Shown piece after piece: positions 1-8,141 of a DNA stretch of 64,000 nt (the first letter of the stretch is position 1; each line of letters starts with the position of its first letter). Position numbers and translations under genes: made by a program. This stretch comes from Syntrophaceae bacterium. Lineage in GTDB: Bacteria; Desulfobacterota; Syntrophia; Syntrophales; PHBD01. Location of the stretch: the NCBI GenBank assembly GCA_013177825.1, contig JABLXX010000002.1:558001-622000 (forward strand), written 5' to 3'. Below the pieces are notes generated by a model. It did no database searches and was not told where the DNA came from. It worked only from the letters and a program-made list of their open reading frames with translations.

Positions 1-22
1 CGTTTGAAAGGAGGGAAGTACT

Positions 23-223
23 TTGGCACAGGGTAAGGTTAAGTGGTTCAACGAGAAGAAGGGGTATGGCTTCATCGAGAACGATGAAGGCGGCGATGTG
101 TTCGTTCACTACAGTTCCATTCAGTCAACCGGTTTCAAGACGCTCCAGGAAGGCCAGCGAGTAGGCTTTGAAATCGAGCAGGGCAAGAAAGGCCCCGCTG
201 CCGTGAAAGTCCAGCCTATATAA
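23..223 (+). CDS. Cold-shock protein, CspA family
   Basis: A 66-residue single cold-shock domain, full length for the family. It is a small cytoplasmic beta-barrel that binds single-stranded nucleic acid and acts as an RNA chaperone. Both RNP motifs are visible: KGYGFI near residues 13-18 and DVFVHY near residues 25-30. The start is TTG, preceded by a strong GAAAGGAGGGA ribosome-binding site; no ATG lies near the conserved N-terminus [10 protein letters not shown]. It is monocistronic and followed 20 bp later by a clear intrinsic terminator. The promoter lies outside the window, so cold regulation cannot be judged. Which csp paralogue it is cannot be told. Confidence 0.95.
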   Translation: MAQGKVKWFNEKKGYGFIENDEGGDVFVHYSSIQSTGFKTLQEGQRVGFEIEQGKKGPAAVKVQPI

Positions 224-243
224 AGCAGGCGGAATTCTAGGAG

Positions 244-277
244 ATGCCCCGACCATACCGGCCGGGGCATTTTTTTT
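244..277 (+). terminator. Rho-independent terminator of the csp gene
   Basis: An 8-bp perfect stem ATGCCCCG/CGGGGCAT (244-251 and 263-270) is followed by seven T residues at 271-277. It lies 20 bp after the cold-shock stop codon. Confidence 0.9.
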
Positions 278-280
278 GGG

Positions 281-405
281 GCGGGCTGTTGAAAAGGGGT
301 CGTCTGCAGCGTTGCCCTCGTCCTTCGCCGCTCGACGTACCAAAAGTACGACTCGCGGCTCATGACTTCGGGCGCCTTGCATCCAACCCCTTTTGAACAG
401 CCCGC
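281..405. repeat. Palindromic repeat family A, copy 1 (full length)
   Basis: A 125-bp imperfect palindrome. Its 20-bp terminal inverted repeats (281-300, beginning GCGGGCTGTTGAAAAGGGGT, and 386-405) differ at one base. The centre is a small dyad, GTAC-CAAAA-GTAC, inside CTCGACGTAC. Five related copies occur in the window, at 2309, 12070, 12209, 33096 and 39251. No open reading frame is conserved among them. Confidence 0.85.
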
Positions 406-430
406 CATACTTCCGCATTTCATCTTTTTC

Positions 431-657
431 TATAGAGAATCAGTCGCGGATGGCGACTGGCATGTGGGAGGGGGGCATCCTTCGCGCTCAGAAGCGTTTT
501 TTCGACCCTGCAACGTCTCGCTCCGCTGCAAAGTCATAACTCGCACCGGACGGCGCTCAGACAGATGACTTTGCGGGCGCTGCGCTGCGACGGCAGGGTA
601 CCCCGAAAAAGCCGCTATTCGCGCTCCGGGAAGACCCCCTCTCCCCGACCAATGTCC
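431..657 (+). repeat. Repeat family C, copy 1 (part of composite element C+B)
   Basis: About 227 bp that recurs in inverted orientation at 38745-38970 with high identity, judged by eye. The core is itself palindromic: GCAAAGTCAT at 528-537 pairs with ATGACTTTGC at 565-574, and CCCTGC near 506 with GCAGGG near 593. It runs directly into family B copy 1, giving a composite of about 360 bp. Small open frames here are not conserved as proteins between copies. Confidence 0.8.
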
Positions 658-789
658 GCGGGGGCGCGACCGGGGGTTCCCAGAGGAGCAATTGGAAAAC
701 GTTTCCGGACCCCAGGCTCTTCGGTTTCAGAAGGCGATGAGCGGAAACGTTTTCGCGACGGCGGGAGCCCCCGTGGCAGCCCCCGCGCC
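658..789 (+). repeat. Palindromic repeat family B, copy 1
   Basis: About 130 bp with an outer GC-rich inverted repeat (CCGCGGGGGCGCG at one end, CCCCCGCGCC at the other). The inner arm GGAAAACGTTTCC near 694-706 pairs with CGGAAACGTTTTC near 741-753. Related copies lie at 2387, 32464 and 38609. This repeat fills the gap between csp and the MATE gene; no gene is seen in 280-862. Confidence 0.8.
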
Positions 790-862
790 ACGATACGAAT
801 CAAAAAGAAAAAAATGGAGAGAGTGCGGGCTTGAAATCCGCCCCCCTTTTCACTTCGCTTCC

Positions 863-2218
863 TCAAACAGCCGCAGCTTCCCGGAACGAGCGGATCTCCC
901 GCAGCGCCCGGCGGCGGATGATGAAGAACGCCACGACACTGGAAAGGGGCTGGGCCATCCAGACGCCGCTGACGCCGAAGAAGGGCGGCAGGAAGATCAA
1001 GAGCGGCACCAGGAGCAGCATGTCCCGGACAAACATCAGCCACATGGCCGTTGTTCCCTTCCCAAGGCCGATGAACATGTTGATCCACACCAGCGCTGGG
1101 GCGATGATGACCATGGCGGAGACGAAAATGCGCAGCGCCGGCACGGCCATCTCCGTGAGCCGCGGATCCGTCGAGAACAGGCTCAAGACCTGGGGCGCCA
1201 GGATCTCGATGAGAAGAAAAGACGCCACCGCCAGGATAACGGAAAACCGGGTGGCAACCCGGACCGTCTCGATGAGCCGGTCATAACTCCGGGCGCCCGC
1301 ACTGAAACCGACCATGGGCATGACGCCGTGACCCACGCCGAAAAGAATCATCATCACCAGGCCGTTCACCCGGAAGCACATTCCGAGCGTCGCCAGGGCC
1401 TCGTCACCGAAAGGAACGAGGGCGTGGTTGTAGACGATGATGACGAAGCCGATGACGAAGTTCATGATGATGGAGGGCAGCCCCGTCTGAAAGATGGACC
1501 GGAGAATGGCCGGATCCGGCCGCATGATGCTCCAGTCCAGGCGGTACCTGGAGGTCCGGAGGCTGAGGAAATAGAGGGACAGAAGGCCCGCGGCGGACTG
1601 GGAGATGACGGCGGAATAAGCGGCGCCCCGGATTCCCATGGCCGGTACGGGGCCCCAGCCCCGAATCAGCAGGGGATCCAGGACGGCCCCGATGGCGGCG
1701 AAGACGAGGATCACGTACATGGACTGGTTCGGCCTGCCCTCGGCACGGAGCAGGTTGTTCGCCATCATGAGAAACAGCAGACACGGGGAGGAGCAGATGA
1801 TGATCGTCAGGTAACTCCGCCCGAGGGGCAGGATGTCGCCGGTGGCGCCGAAGATCCGGAGCATGCCGTCCGGATTGGCCAGGGTGACGGCGATCAGGAG
1901 GATTCCGAAAAGGAAGGTGAGGAGAAAGACCTGGCCTGCCGTCTTCCGGGCGGCCTCGATGTCGCCTGCCCCGAACATGCGGGCGGCGTAGGAGCCGGCC
2001 CCCACGCCGGTGCCGATCCCCACCGCGCCGATGATCATCTGGATGGGGAGGCTCACTGTCAGGGCCGCCACGGCCTGATGGCTCGTCCGGGCAAGCCACA
2101 GCGTATCCATGAGATTGTAGAGGGCCATGGACAGCATGGCGGCCATGGAGGGCCAGCTCATCCGGAGGAGAAGGGGAAGGATGGGGCCCCGGCCCAGGTC
2201 CAGGGTTTTGTCAGTCAT
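863..2218 (-). CDS. MATE family multidrug/cation efflux transporter
   Basis: A 451-residue polytopic membrane protein of the multi-antimicrobial extrusion family, which exports organic cations or metabolites using a sodium or proton gradient. It has about twelve hydrophobic segments in two halves. The N-terminal half carries the MATE-like pattern RMSWPSMAAMLSMALYNLMDTLW (shown in part) and GIGTGVGAGSYAARMFGAG. The open frame extends upstream to 3277, but that extension runs antisense through miaA and lacks family similarity. I therefore start at the ATG at 2216-2218, which gives a normal length; the ribosome-binding site there is weak. It is transcribed alone, convergent towards the repeat block upstream of 862. 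Substrate is unknown. Confidence 0.9.
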   Translation of the reverse strand: MTDKTLDLGRGPILPLLLRMSWPSMAAMLSMALYNLMDTLWLARTSHQAVAALTVSLPIQMIIGAVGIGTGVGAGSYAARMFGAGDIEAARKTAGQVFLLTFLFGILLIAVTLANPDGMLRIFGATGDILPLGRSYLTIIICSSPCLLFLMMANNLLRAEGRPNQSMYVILVFAAIGAVLDPLLIRGWGPVPAMGIRGAAYSAVISQSAAGLLSLYFLSLRTSRYRLDWSIMRPDPAILRSIFQTGLPSIIMNFVIGFVIIVYNHALVPFGDEALATLGMCFRVNGLVMMILFGVGHGVMPMVGFSAGARSYDRLIETVRVATRFSVILAVASFLLIEILAPQVLSLFSTDPRLTEMAVPALRIFVSAMVIIAPALVWINMFIGLGKGTTAMWLMFVRDMLLLVPLLIFLPPFFGVSGVWMAQPLSSVVAFFIIRRRALREIRSFREAAAV

Positions 2219-2308
2219 GGGGAAGAATCCGCCCCTGGAATTGTAAAACGGGGGAAATCCTGCTAACACGCATATGCCGCGCAGTTCAAGACAATTCGGA
2301 GTAAGGGA

Positions 2309-2368
2309 GCAGGCTGTTGAAAAAGGGCTGTCTGCGGCGTTGCACTCGGGCATTTTTGAACAGCCCGC
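2309..2368. repeat. Repeat family A, copy 2 (internally deleted)
   Basis: About 60 bp that keep both terminal arms (GCAGGCTGTTGAAAAAGGGC and GGGCATTTTTGAACAGCCCGC) but lack the central part seen in full copies. It lies in the divergent MATE/miaA gap. Confidence 0.75.
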
Positions 2369-2386
2369 TCGGGTGCTGCCGATGTT

Positions 2387-2522
2387 CGCGGGGGCGCGGC
2401 CGGGGGTTTCCAGAGGAGCGTTCGGGAATGCTTTTCCATCCTTCCGGTGTTCGGCTTCTCGATCAGCGTGAGGCGGAAAAGCTTCCGCGACGCCGGAAGC
2501 CCCCGTGACAGCCCCTGCGCCC
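2387..2522 (+). repeat. Palindromic repeat family B, copy 2
   Basis: About 135 bp sharing the GC-rich outer arms (CGCGGGGGCGCGG and TGCGCCCG) and the segment GGGGGTTTCCAGAGGAGC with copy 1. The central arms are diverged. It ends about 57 bp before the miaA start, so any miaA promoter must lie in it or just after it. Confidence 0.75.
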
Positions 2523-2578
2523 GAGATTTTAAAAAATCCGTTCCGGCTTTTGCGCAACTGCATCACGAAGGAATGAAC

Positions 2579-3493
2579 ATGGAAATGCAACCGGTGAATC
2601 TCATCGCCATCGTCGGCCCCACGGCCTCGGGGAAGACGCGGCTCGCCGCCCGGCTGGCAAGGGAGACGGGCTCGGAGGTGATCTCCGCCGACTCCCGGCA
2701 GGTCTATCGCGGCCTCGACATCGGTTCCGGCAAGGACCTGGGAGACTACGTCGTCGACGGCGTCCCGGTTCCCTGTCACCTGATCGACGTGGCGGATCCC
2801 CGGGAGGAATTCAGCGTGTTCACTTATCAGAAGGCCTTCCGGGCCTGCTTCACGGAGCTTTCCCGGCGGGGCCTCGTTCCGGTCCTGGCAGGTGGCACGG
2901 GGCTCTACATCGAGGCGGTCCTCCGGGACTTCCGCATGGAGGAGGTCCCGGAAAACCCGGAACTCCGGCGTGAACTCCGCGACCGGAGCGTGGAGGAGCT
3001 GGCGGGTCTCCTCCGCTCCGCAAACCCGCGCCTGCACAACACGTCGGACCTGGGGGACCGTGCACGGCTCCTCCGGGCCATCGAGATCGCCCGCCACCGG
3101 GCCGATGTCCCCGCGGAACCCGGTCCGGCGCTCCGGCCCCTGGTGGTGGGGGTTCGCTGGGAGCGGGCCGTCCTTCGGCGCCGTATTTCGGAGCGCCTGG
3201 AAGTGCGCCTGGCCGGAGGCCTTGTGGAAGAGGTGCGGCGGCTTCTCGATTCGGGCGTTTCCCAGGAGCGGCTCCACGAACTGGGCCTCGAGTACCGCTA
3301 CATCGGCCTCTATCTGAAGGGGGACCTCGCGTACGATGCGATGGTCCGGACCCTCTCGATCCGCATCGGCCAGTTCGCCAAGCGGCAGGAGACCTGGTTT
3401 CGGGGCATGGAGCGCCGGGGCGTTCCGATCCGCTGGATCGAAGGCGGCGACTACGAGGCTCTCCGGAACCTGGCGAAGGCGGCGATGTCATGA
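2579..3493 (+). CDS. miaA: tRNA dimethylallyltransferase
   Basis: 304 residues, typical for the family. MiaA transfers a dimethylallyl group to N6 of A37 in tRNAs reading UNN codons, the first step of the ms2i6A modification. Visible motifs are the P-loop GPTASGKT (about residues 12-19), the conserved SADSRQVYRGLDIGSGK with the catalytic Asp/Arg, and the AGGTGLY motif. The open frame begins at 2447, but the first codons come from repeat family B. The ATG at 2579, six bases after AAGGA, is the better start, and the nearer ATG at 2573 abuts that ribosome site. It overlaps the downstream glycosyltransferase by four bases (ATGA), so the two are translationally coupled. Confidence 0.95.
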   Translation: MEMQPVNLIAIVGPTASGKTRLAARLARETGSEVISADSRQVYRGLDIGSGKDLGDYVVDGVPVPCHLIDVADPREEFSVFTYQKAFRACFTELSRRGLVPVLAGGTGLYIEAVLRDFRMEEVPENPELRRELRDRSVEELAGLLRSANPRLHNTSDLGDRARLLRAIEIARHRADVPAEPGPALRPLVVGVRWERAVLRRRISERLEVRLAGGLVEEVRRLLDSGVSQERLHELGLEYRYIGLYLKGDLAYDAMVRTLSIRIGQFAKRQETWFRGMERRGVPIRWIEGGDYEALRNLAKAAMS

Positions 3494-4872
3494 GCGTGTC
3501 CCGGACGATCCGGCGCTATCTCGACGGATGGGCGGAAAAGCCCGTCCATCCTCTCTTCTCGGGTCCCCTGGACGGCCTCTCCCGGGCAATCGTTATCCCG
3601 GCTCTTGCGGAACGGGACTCCCTTTTTGCGACGCTGGCGGATCTGGCCCGCCAGCCCGGGGCGGAGCTTGTCCGCACCCTGGTCATGGTCGTGGTGAACA
3701 ACCGCCGTCCCGACCTCGAGTCCGAGGAGGACGTCCGGAACAACCGCGAAACCCTGGAGATCCTGGAAGGACTTATTCGCGGGGACGGGCCGGGACCGCG
3801 GGCCGGAAAGCCCGAATTCGCGGAGGACCTGGAAATCATCCGCCGGAGCCCTCTCCGCCTGGCGGCCGTCGATGCCTCCTCCCCGGGATTCGAGATCCCC
3901 GACCGGGACGGCGTCGGCCTGGCGCGAAAAATCGGCCTCGACCGGGCCCTGTCCGTGCTCGACGGGGAACGGGAGCCTGTCTTTCTTGTCTGCCTGGATG
4001 CCGACACCCGCGTGGACGCCGGCTACCTGTCGGCTGTCGGCGCCTTCTTCGACCGGGCCGAGGCCCCCGGGGCGGTCATCGACTACGCTCACCAGGAGCC
4101 GGCGGACCCGGTTCTCCGCGAGGCCATCCTGCGTTACGAAGTGTTTCTCCGAGCCTATGTCCTGGGGCTCCGCCTGGCCGGTTCGCCCTATGCCTTTCAC
4201 ACGGTCGGCTCCACCATCGCCTGCACGGGCGAAGCCTATGCCGCCGTCCGGGGGATGAGCCGGCGCCGGGCCGGGGAAGACTTCTACTTTCTCAACAAGC
4301 TGGCCAAACTGGGACCCGTCGGCCGCATCGGCGGAACCGTCGTCCGCCCTTCGCCCCGGCCGTCGCTCCGCGTTCCCTTCGGGACAGGGCGGCGCATGGC
4401 CCGCGTTCTCTCCGGCGAGGAGGCCGTCGCCGGAGAGCTGTATGAGCCGGAGATCTTCCGGATCCTCCGGGAATGGATCGGCCTGGCGGAGGAAGACCCG
4501 GACCGCTCCGGGGAGGCCCGGCTCGATCAGGCCCGACGAATCCACCCGGTCCTGGGACGGTTCCTGGAAGAACAGGCCTTTCCCCGCGCCTGGGAGTCGA
4601 TCCGCCGGCAGGCGCCGGGTCCCGCCCATCTGCGGCGACAGTTTCACGGCTGGTTCGATGCCTTCCGGACCCTCCGGGCCGTTCACGCCCTCCGGGACGG
4701 AGGGCTGCCGAACATTCCCCTGCTCGAAGGGGCGACGCAGCTTCTGGAATGGACGGGATCCCGGTCCGGAGCGGACCGCCGGGAGGAAGGCGGGGAAACA
4801 GCCGGGGAACTGCTGGCGGCCCTGCGCGGGGAGGAACAGGCCGCATCGGTGTTCCGCCGTTTCCATCCTTGA
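3490..4872 (+). CDS. Glycosyltransferase, GT-A (family 2-like)
   Basis: 460 residues, predicted cytoplasmic. The N-terminal half resembles a family 2 glycosyltransferase: SRAIVIPALAERDSL opens the fold, a DxD metal/nucleotide-sugar motif lies at D170-A-D172 (VCLDADTRVD), and an acidic ED pair follows in RRAGEDFYFLNK. The C-terminal 150 residues are helical with no assignable domain. It overlaps miaA by ATGA and is probably co-transcribed, though no functional link with tRNA modification is known to me. Donor and acceptor are unknown. A gap of 117 bp follows; it includes a GC hairpin at 4926-4945 without a T-run. Confidence 0.75.
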   Translation: MSVSRTIRRYLDGWAEKPVHPLFSGPLDGLSRAIVIPALAERDSLFATLADLARQPGAELVRTLVMVVVNNRRPDLESEEDVRNNRETLEILEGLIRGDGPGPRAGKPEFAEDLEIIRRSPLRLAAVDASSPGFEIPDRDGVGLARKIGLDRALSVLDGEREPVFLVCLDADTRVDAGYLSAVGAFFDRAEAPGAVIDYAHQEPADPVLREAILRYEVFLRAYVLGLRLAGSPYAFHTVGSTIACTGEAYAAVRGMSRRRAGEDFYFLNKLAKLGPVGRIGGTVVRPSPRPSLRVPFGTGRRMARVLSGEEAVAGELYEPEIFRILREWIGLAEEDPDRSGEARLDQARRIHPVLGRFLEEQAFPRAWESIRRQAPGPAHLRRQFHGWFDAFRTLRAVHALRDGGLPNIPLLEGATQLLEWTGSRSGADRREEGGETAGELLAALRGEEQAASVFRRFHP

Positions 4873-4989
4873 CGCCGCCCTTCCTTTTCGCATATACAAC
4901 GGAAAATTTTTACAATTTCAGCGAACCGGCGGTCTTAGCCGCCGGCGCCGGACAGGGGGAAGACCCCGCCGGGAGGAGGAAATATTTTC

Positions 4990-6084
4990 ATGAAGCGTGT
5001 GGTGTATGCGTTCGGTTCCATCTTGCTGGTCCTTATGCTCCTGATTGCTCCCGCGGGCTGCGGCAAGGAAGACAAACCCAAGGAAACCGCCGAGGCACCC
5101 CAGCAGGCCCCGGCTCCGGCGCCCGTACCCCTGCCCGGTACGGCAGGACCTGAGACGCCGGCTGCGGCGACGGCGGCGCTCCCCGTCCCGCCGGATGTCG
5201 TGGTGGAAGTGGACGGAACGAGGCTCACCCAGGGCCAGATCGACACCATCGTAAAGAAGCGCCTGGCCGCCGTGAAAGAGAAGCTCTCCGCGGAGCAGAA
5301 GAAGAAGCTCCGCGACGATCTGCGCAAGCGCATCATCGAAGACTTCGTTGCCCGGACGCTCCTGGCCGACGAGATCAAGCGGCGCAAGGTCACCGCCTCC
5401 GCGCAGGAGATCAACGAGGCCATCGAACAGGTCAAGGGGACCCTGCAGCCGGGGACAACCCTCGAGGACCTGATGAAGCAGAGCGGAACCTCCCAGGCCC
5501 AGCTCCAGGAGGAGATGGCCTTCGGCGTCAAGCTCGACAAGCTCGTGAAGATCAGCATGGGCAAACAGGGCAAGCCCACCGATAAGGAGATCACCGCCTT
5601 CTACGAGAAGAACAAGAAGACGTTCACCATCCCCGAATCGGTGAGGGCCCGCCATATCCTGATCGCCAAGGCGACCGGCGATGACGAGAAGACAAAGGCG
5701 GAGAAGAAGGCCAAGGCGGAGGACATCCGCAAGCAGCTGCTGGCCGGGGGCAACTTCATGGAGCTGGCGAAAAAATACTCCGAATGCCCCAGCAAGGAGC
5801 ACGGCGGCGATCTGGGAGAGTTCCCCCGGGGCCAGATGGTCAAGCCCTTCGATCAGGCCGCCTTTTCGCAGAAGGTCAACGAAATCGGACCCGTGGTGGA
5901 GACGGACTTCGGCTATCACATCATCCAGGTCCTGGAGCACAACGCCGTGCGGCCCATGCCCCTGGAGAAGGTGAAGGATCGCGTGTCCCTCTATCTGGAG
6001 CACCAGAAAAAGAGCCAGGCCCTTGTTGCGCTGGTCAAGAAGCTCCGGGAAAAAGCGAAAGTCGTTCTTTACAAGCCCGTATAA
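4990..6084 (+). CDS. Parvulin-type peptidyl-prolyl isomerase lipoprotein
   Basis: 364 residues with a lipoprotein signal: hydrophobic residues 5-20, then lipobox APAGC with Cys24. An Ala/Pro-rich linker follows to about residue 60. A SurA/PrsA-like chaperone region spans about 70-190 (RKRIIEDFVARTLLADEIKR). A PpiC rotamase domain spans about 210-325 (RARHILIAKA, GGDLGEFPRGQMVKPFD, TDFGYHIIQV). It should assist folding of exported proteins from a membrane anchor. A strong GGGAGGAGG site precedes the ATG. It lies 19 bp upstream of the metallo-hydrolase gene and is probably co-transcribed with it. SurA and PrsA are alternative names; the lipid anchor makes it PrsA-like in layout. Confidence 0.9.
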   Translation: MKRVVYAFGSILLVLMLLIAPAGCGKEDKPKETAEAPQQAPAPAPVPLPGTAGPETPAAATAALPVPPDVVVEVDGTRLTQGQIDTIVKKRLAAVKEKLSAEQKKKLRDDLRKRIIEDFVARTLLADEIKRRKVTASAQEINEAIEQVKGTLQPGTTLEDLMKQSGTSQAQLQEEMAFGVKLDKLVKISMGKQGKPTDKEITAFYEKNKKTFTIPESVRARHILIAKATGDDEKTKAEKKAKAEDIRKQLLAGGNFMELAKKYSECPSKEHGGDLGEFPRGQMVKPFDQAAFSQKVNEIGPVVETDFGYHIIQVLEHNAVRPMPLEKVKDRVSLYLEHQKKSQALVALVKKLREKAKVVLYKPV

Positions 6085-6103
6085 CGCAAAAGGAGGTCCG
6101 GCC

Positions 6104-7000
6104 ATGCGGCATCGTCAGGCGGGGAAGGTTTGCGACGGTCTCTGGTATCTGGGGCGGGAAGAGTCTGGTGTCTACTACCTCAAGGGACGGTCGGGGGCGG
6201 TTCTGATCAGCGGCGGGCTGGCTCACATCCTTCCGGACGTCCTCGACCAGATGAAGTCCTTCGGCCTCGATCCTGGGTTCCTGACCAGCATCGTGATCCT
6301 CCATTCCCACTTCGACCATGTCGGCGTCGTTCCATATTTCAAGCGGACCTGGCCGGCCGTCGAAATTTGTGCGTCCGCGCCCGCCTGGAGCATCCTGTCC
6401 ATGCCCAAGGCTGTCGGCGTTGCCAATACCTTCAGCCTGATGGCCGCCAAAATGGCGAAAGCCGAGGGAGGCCTTGCGGGATACGATTACGAATGGCGGG
6501 ACGACGTCCGGGGGACGACGCTGAAGCAGGGAGACCGGATCGACGTGGGTGGATTTTCCCTGGAGATCCATGAGACTCCCGGGCACTCCTCCTGTTCGAT
6601 CACGGCCTACGAGCCGGGCCTCAAGGCTTTGTTTGCTTCCGATGCCGTCGGCATTCCCTATCGGGACATCCTGTTTCCATCGGCGAATTCGAGCATGGCC
6701 CAGTACCTGGAGAGCCTGGAGAAGCTTCGGCCCCTGCCGCTGGCGATCGTCGGGGCGGACCACTATGGCTACGTCACGGGCGAGGAAGCGGCCGGGTTCA
6801 TCGATGCATCCGCCGTGGAAGCCCGGAAACTGGACGCGGAGATGCGGGAGATTCTTCGGAGCAGGGGAGGCGATGTCGAGGCCGCCGCGAAGGCCATGAA
6901 CGCCCTGTTCTTCGAACGGTGCTCCGATTACTTCATCGCCCCCGAGATTCTCGAGGGGGTTTTCAAGCAGATGATGAAACACATCGCCAAGTCTGCGTGA
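6104..7000 (+). CDS. Metallo-beta-lactamase-fold hydrolase
   Basis: 298 residues, soluble. The metal motif HxHxDH is seen at H67-S-H69-F-D71-H72, followed by the family's downstream ligands in ETPGHSSCS, LFASDAVG and GADHYGY. The C-terminal 80 residues are helical. Substrate cannot be predicted; relatives include thioesterase/glyoxalase-like and lactonase enzymes. The start at 6104 is chosen because AGGAGG lies at 6091-6096; the open frame extends to 6023 inside the isomerase gene. A 33-bp perfect palindrome follows 20 bp after the stop. Confidence 0.9.
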   Translation: MRHRQAGKVCDGLWYLGREESGVYYLKGRSGAVLISGGLAHILPDVLDQMKSFGLDPGFLTSIVILHSHFDHVGVVPYFKRTWPAVEICASAPAWSILSMPKAVGVANTFSLMAAKMAKAEGGLAGYDYEWRDDVRGTTLKQGDRIDVGGFSLEIHETPGHSSCSITAYEPGLKALFASDAVGIPYRDILFPSANSSMAQYLESLEKLRPLPLAIVGADHYGYVTGEEAAGFIDASAVEARKLDAEMREILRSRGGDVEAAAKAMNALFFERCSDYFIAPEILEGVFKQMMKHIAKSA

Positions 7001-7020
7001 GGGGGCGAGGCGACCCGGCA

Positions 7021-7053
7021 ATAGGGGGGCAGATTTGAAATCTGCCCCCCTAT
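7021..7053. repeat. 33-bp perfect palindrome with GATTTgAAATC core (family D)
   Basis: Sixteen-base arms around a single central G (7037). The outer arm is ATAGGGGGGCAGATTT. A second half-copy, GATTTCAAATCTGTCCCC, follows at 7076-7093. The same core recurs at 829-852, 38564-38580, 38996-39010 and 46261-46295. It sits at the end of the hydrolase gene and may form a bidirectional hairpin; there is no T-run directly after the stem. Confidence 0.75.
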
Positions 7054-7116
7054 CAACCCGAAACTACGCGGAGACGATTTCAAATCTGTCCCCTTTTCAG
7101 CCAATAGGAGAATGTC

Positions 7117-7536
7117 ATGACCGAAGATCAGCATATCCATGATGCGGGAGAAATGAACGCGACGGATGAAACGCGGGACGCCGACGGGCAGCAGCGTGTC
7201 CGGGTGAACCAGCAGAACCTCTATCGGGAAGAAACCTTCTCGGATCTCCAGGTGGCGGTGATCCGTCAGTTGACGCCGGTGAAGCCCAACGGAGAGCCGG
7301 ACAAGACCCGGAAGATCCTTTTCGCCGGACAGACCCAGATCATGACCCCCCAGGGGCCGCTCCCGATCCAGTTTCCCATCGATGCGAAGAATCTCCAGCA
7401 GGCCCTGGATCTCTTCCCGGAAGCAATGGAGGCCTATGTGGAGAACCTGATGGCGCAGGCCCGGGAGATGCAGCGCCGGGAGTCTTCCCGCCTGATCGTT
7501 CCGCAGCAGGGAGGGGACAGCCGGATCATCCGGTAG
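7117..7536 (+). CDS. Conserved hypothetical protein
   Basis: 139 residues, acidic, no signal peptide or membrane segment. The first 30 residues look disordered (rich in D, E, Q). A compact core follows with the phrases ETFSDLQVAVIRQLTPV, FAGQTQIMTPQGPLPIQFPID and an amphipathic helix ALDLFPEAMEAYVENLMAQAREMQ. I recognise it only as a small soluble protein type common in deltaproteobacteria; no function can be given. It is convergent with the zincin gene, and AATAGGAG precedes the ATG. Confidence 0.7.
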   Translation: MTEDQHIHDAGEMNATDETRDADGQQRVRVNQQNLYREETFSDLQVAVIRQLTPVKPNGEPDKTRKILFAGQTQIMTPQGPLPIQFPIDAKNLQQALDLFPEAMEAYVENLMAQAREMQRRESSRLIVPQQGGDSRIIR

Positions 7537-7564
7537 TCAGGGGAGCGGAGTCCCGTCCTTCCGG

Positions 7565-7939
7565 TCATTCGTAGCCCAGTTCGATCAGGCGTTCCTCCGT
7601 AATGCCGAGGAAATGGGCCACCTCGTGGACGACGGTGATTTCGATCTCCTCCTCCAGTTCCTCCACGGTCCCGCACATCTCTTCGAGGGGTTCCTGGAAG
7701 ATGAGGATCGTGTCCGGATAGAGGGGCGGGTAGCTCACGGAACGCTCCATCAGGGAGGATCCCTGATAGACCCCCAGGAGGGGGTAGTCGGGAGGGAGGT
7801 CCATGTCCCGGAGGAGTTCCGGGGACGGCCGCTTCCGGACGGAGATCACCATGTTGTCCAGGTACTGCCGGATCTCCCCGGGAATCCGGCGGATCGCCCG
7901 CTCCACCGCCCGGTCGAATTCATTCCTCGGAACCCTCAT
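7565..7939 (-). CDS. Zincin-like metallopeptidase family protein
   Basis: 124 residues. The zinc-protease motif HExxH is at H105-E106-V-A-H109 (TVVHEVAHFLGI), and a downstream glutamate in TEERLIELGYE may be the third ligand. This matches the small minimal zincins of the PF06262 type, whose physiological substrates are unknown. A Tyr/Pro-rich segment (SVSYPPLYPDTILIF) precedes the metal motif. The start at 7939 has GGAGGAAAAG upstream; the longer frame to 8059 is rejected. The gene is divergent from the glutamine cyclotransferase across 202 bp. Confidence 0.85.
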   Translation of the reverse strand: MRVPRNEFDRAVERAIRRIPGEIRQYLDNMVISVRKRPSPELLRDMDLPPDYPLLGVYQGSSLMERSVSYPPLYPDTILIFQEPLEEMCGTVEELEEEIEITVVHEVAHFLGITEERLIELGYE

Positions 7940-8087
7940 GCTTTTCCTCCCGGGGCGCTCGAGCCCGCAGCATTCCCGCCGGTTGATGGGCGGCATCATA
8001 CCATGGCCGCGGGAAGGAGGAAACCCCTGCGGCCGCCCGTGCCGGTGCGGGACGGCCAAGGCCGCCCTTGCAGCGAGGCCTCCCGCC

Positions 8088-8116
8088 TCGACAAATCTTT
8101 CGTTTCGTCATATGAT
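8088..8116 (+). promoter_or_regulatory. Sigma-70-type promoter for the cyclotransferase operon
   Basis: TCGACA at 8088-8093, a 17-bp spacer, then TATGAT at 8111-8116, 26 bp before the ATG at 8142. This is a good match by eye only. Confidence 0.45.
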
Positions 8117-8141
8117 GCCGCATCTTGAGGGAGAGAATACC

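Noticed and set aside
281-405. Palindromic repeats as CRISPR or insertion sequence
   Set aside because: Copies are dispersed singly, with no spacers in series and no transposase frame nearby.
692-2266. 524-codon open frame opposite the MATE gene
   Set aside because: Very hydrophilic, rich in His, Asp, Gly and Arg, and antisense to a clear membrane protein. It is a GC-rich shadow frame.
863-3277. MATE gene starting far upstream, giving 804 residues
   Set aside because: The added N-terminus is antisense to miaA and lies across repeats, with no membrane or transporter features.
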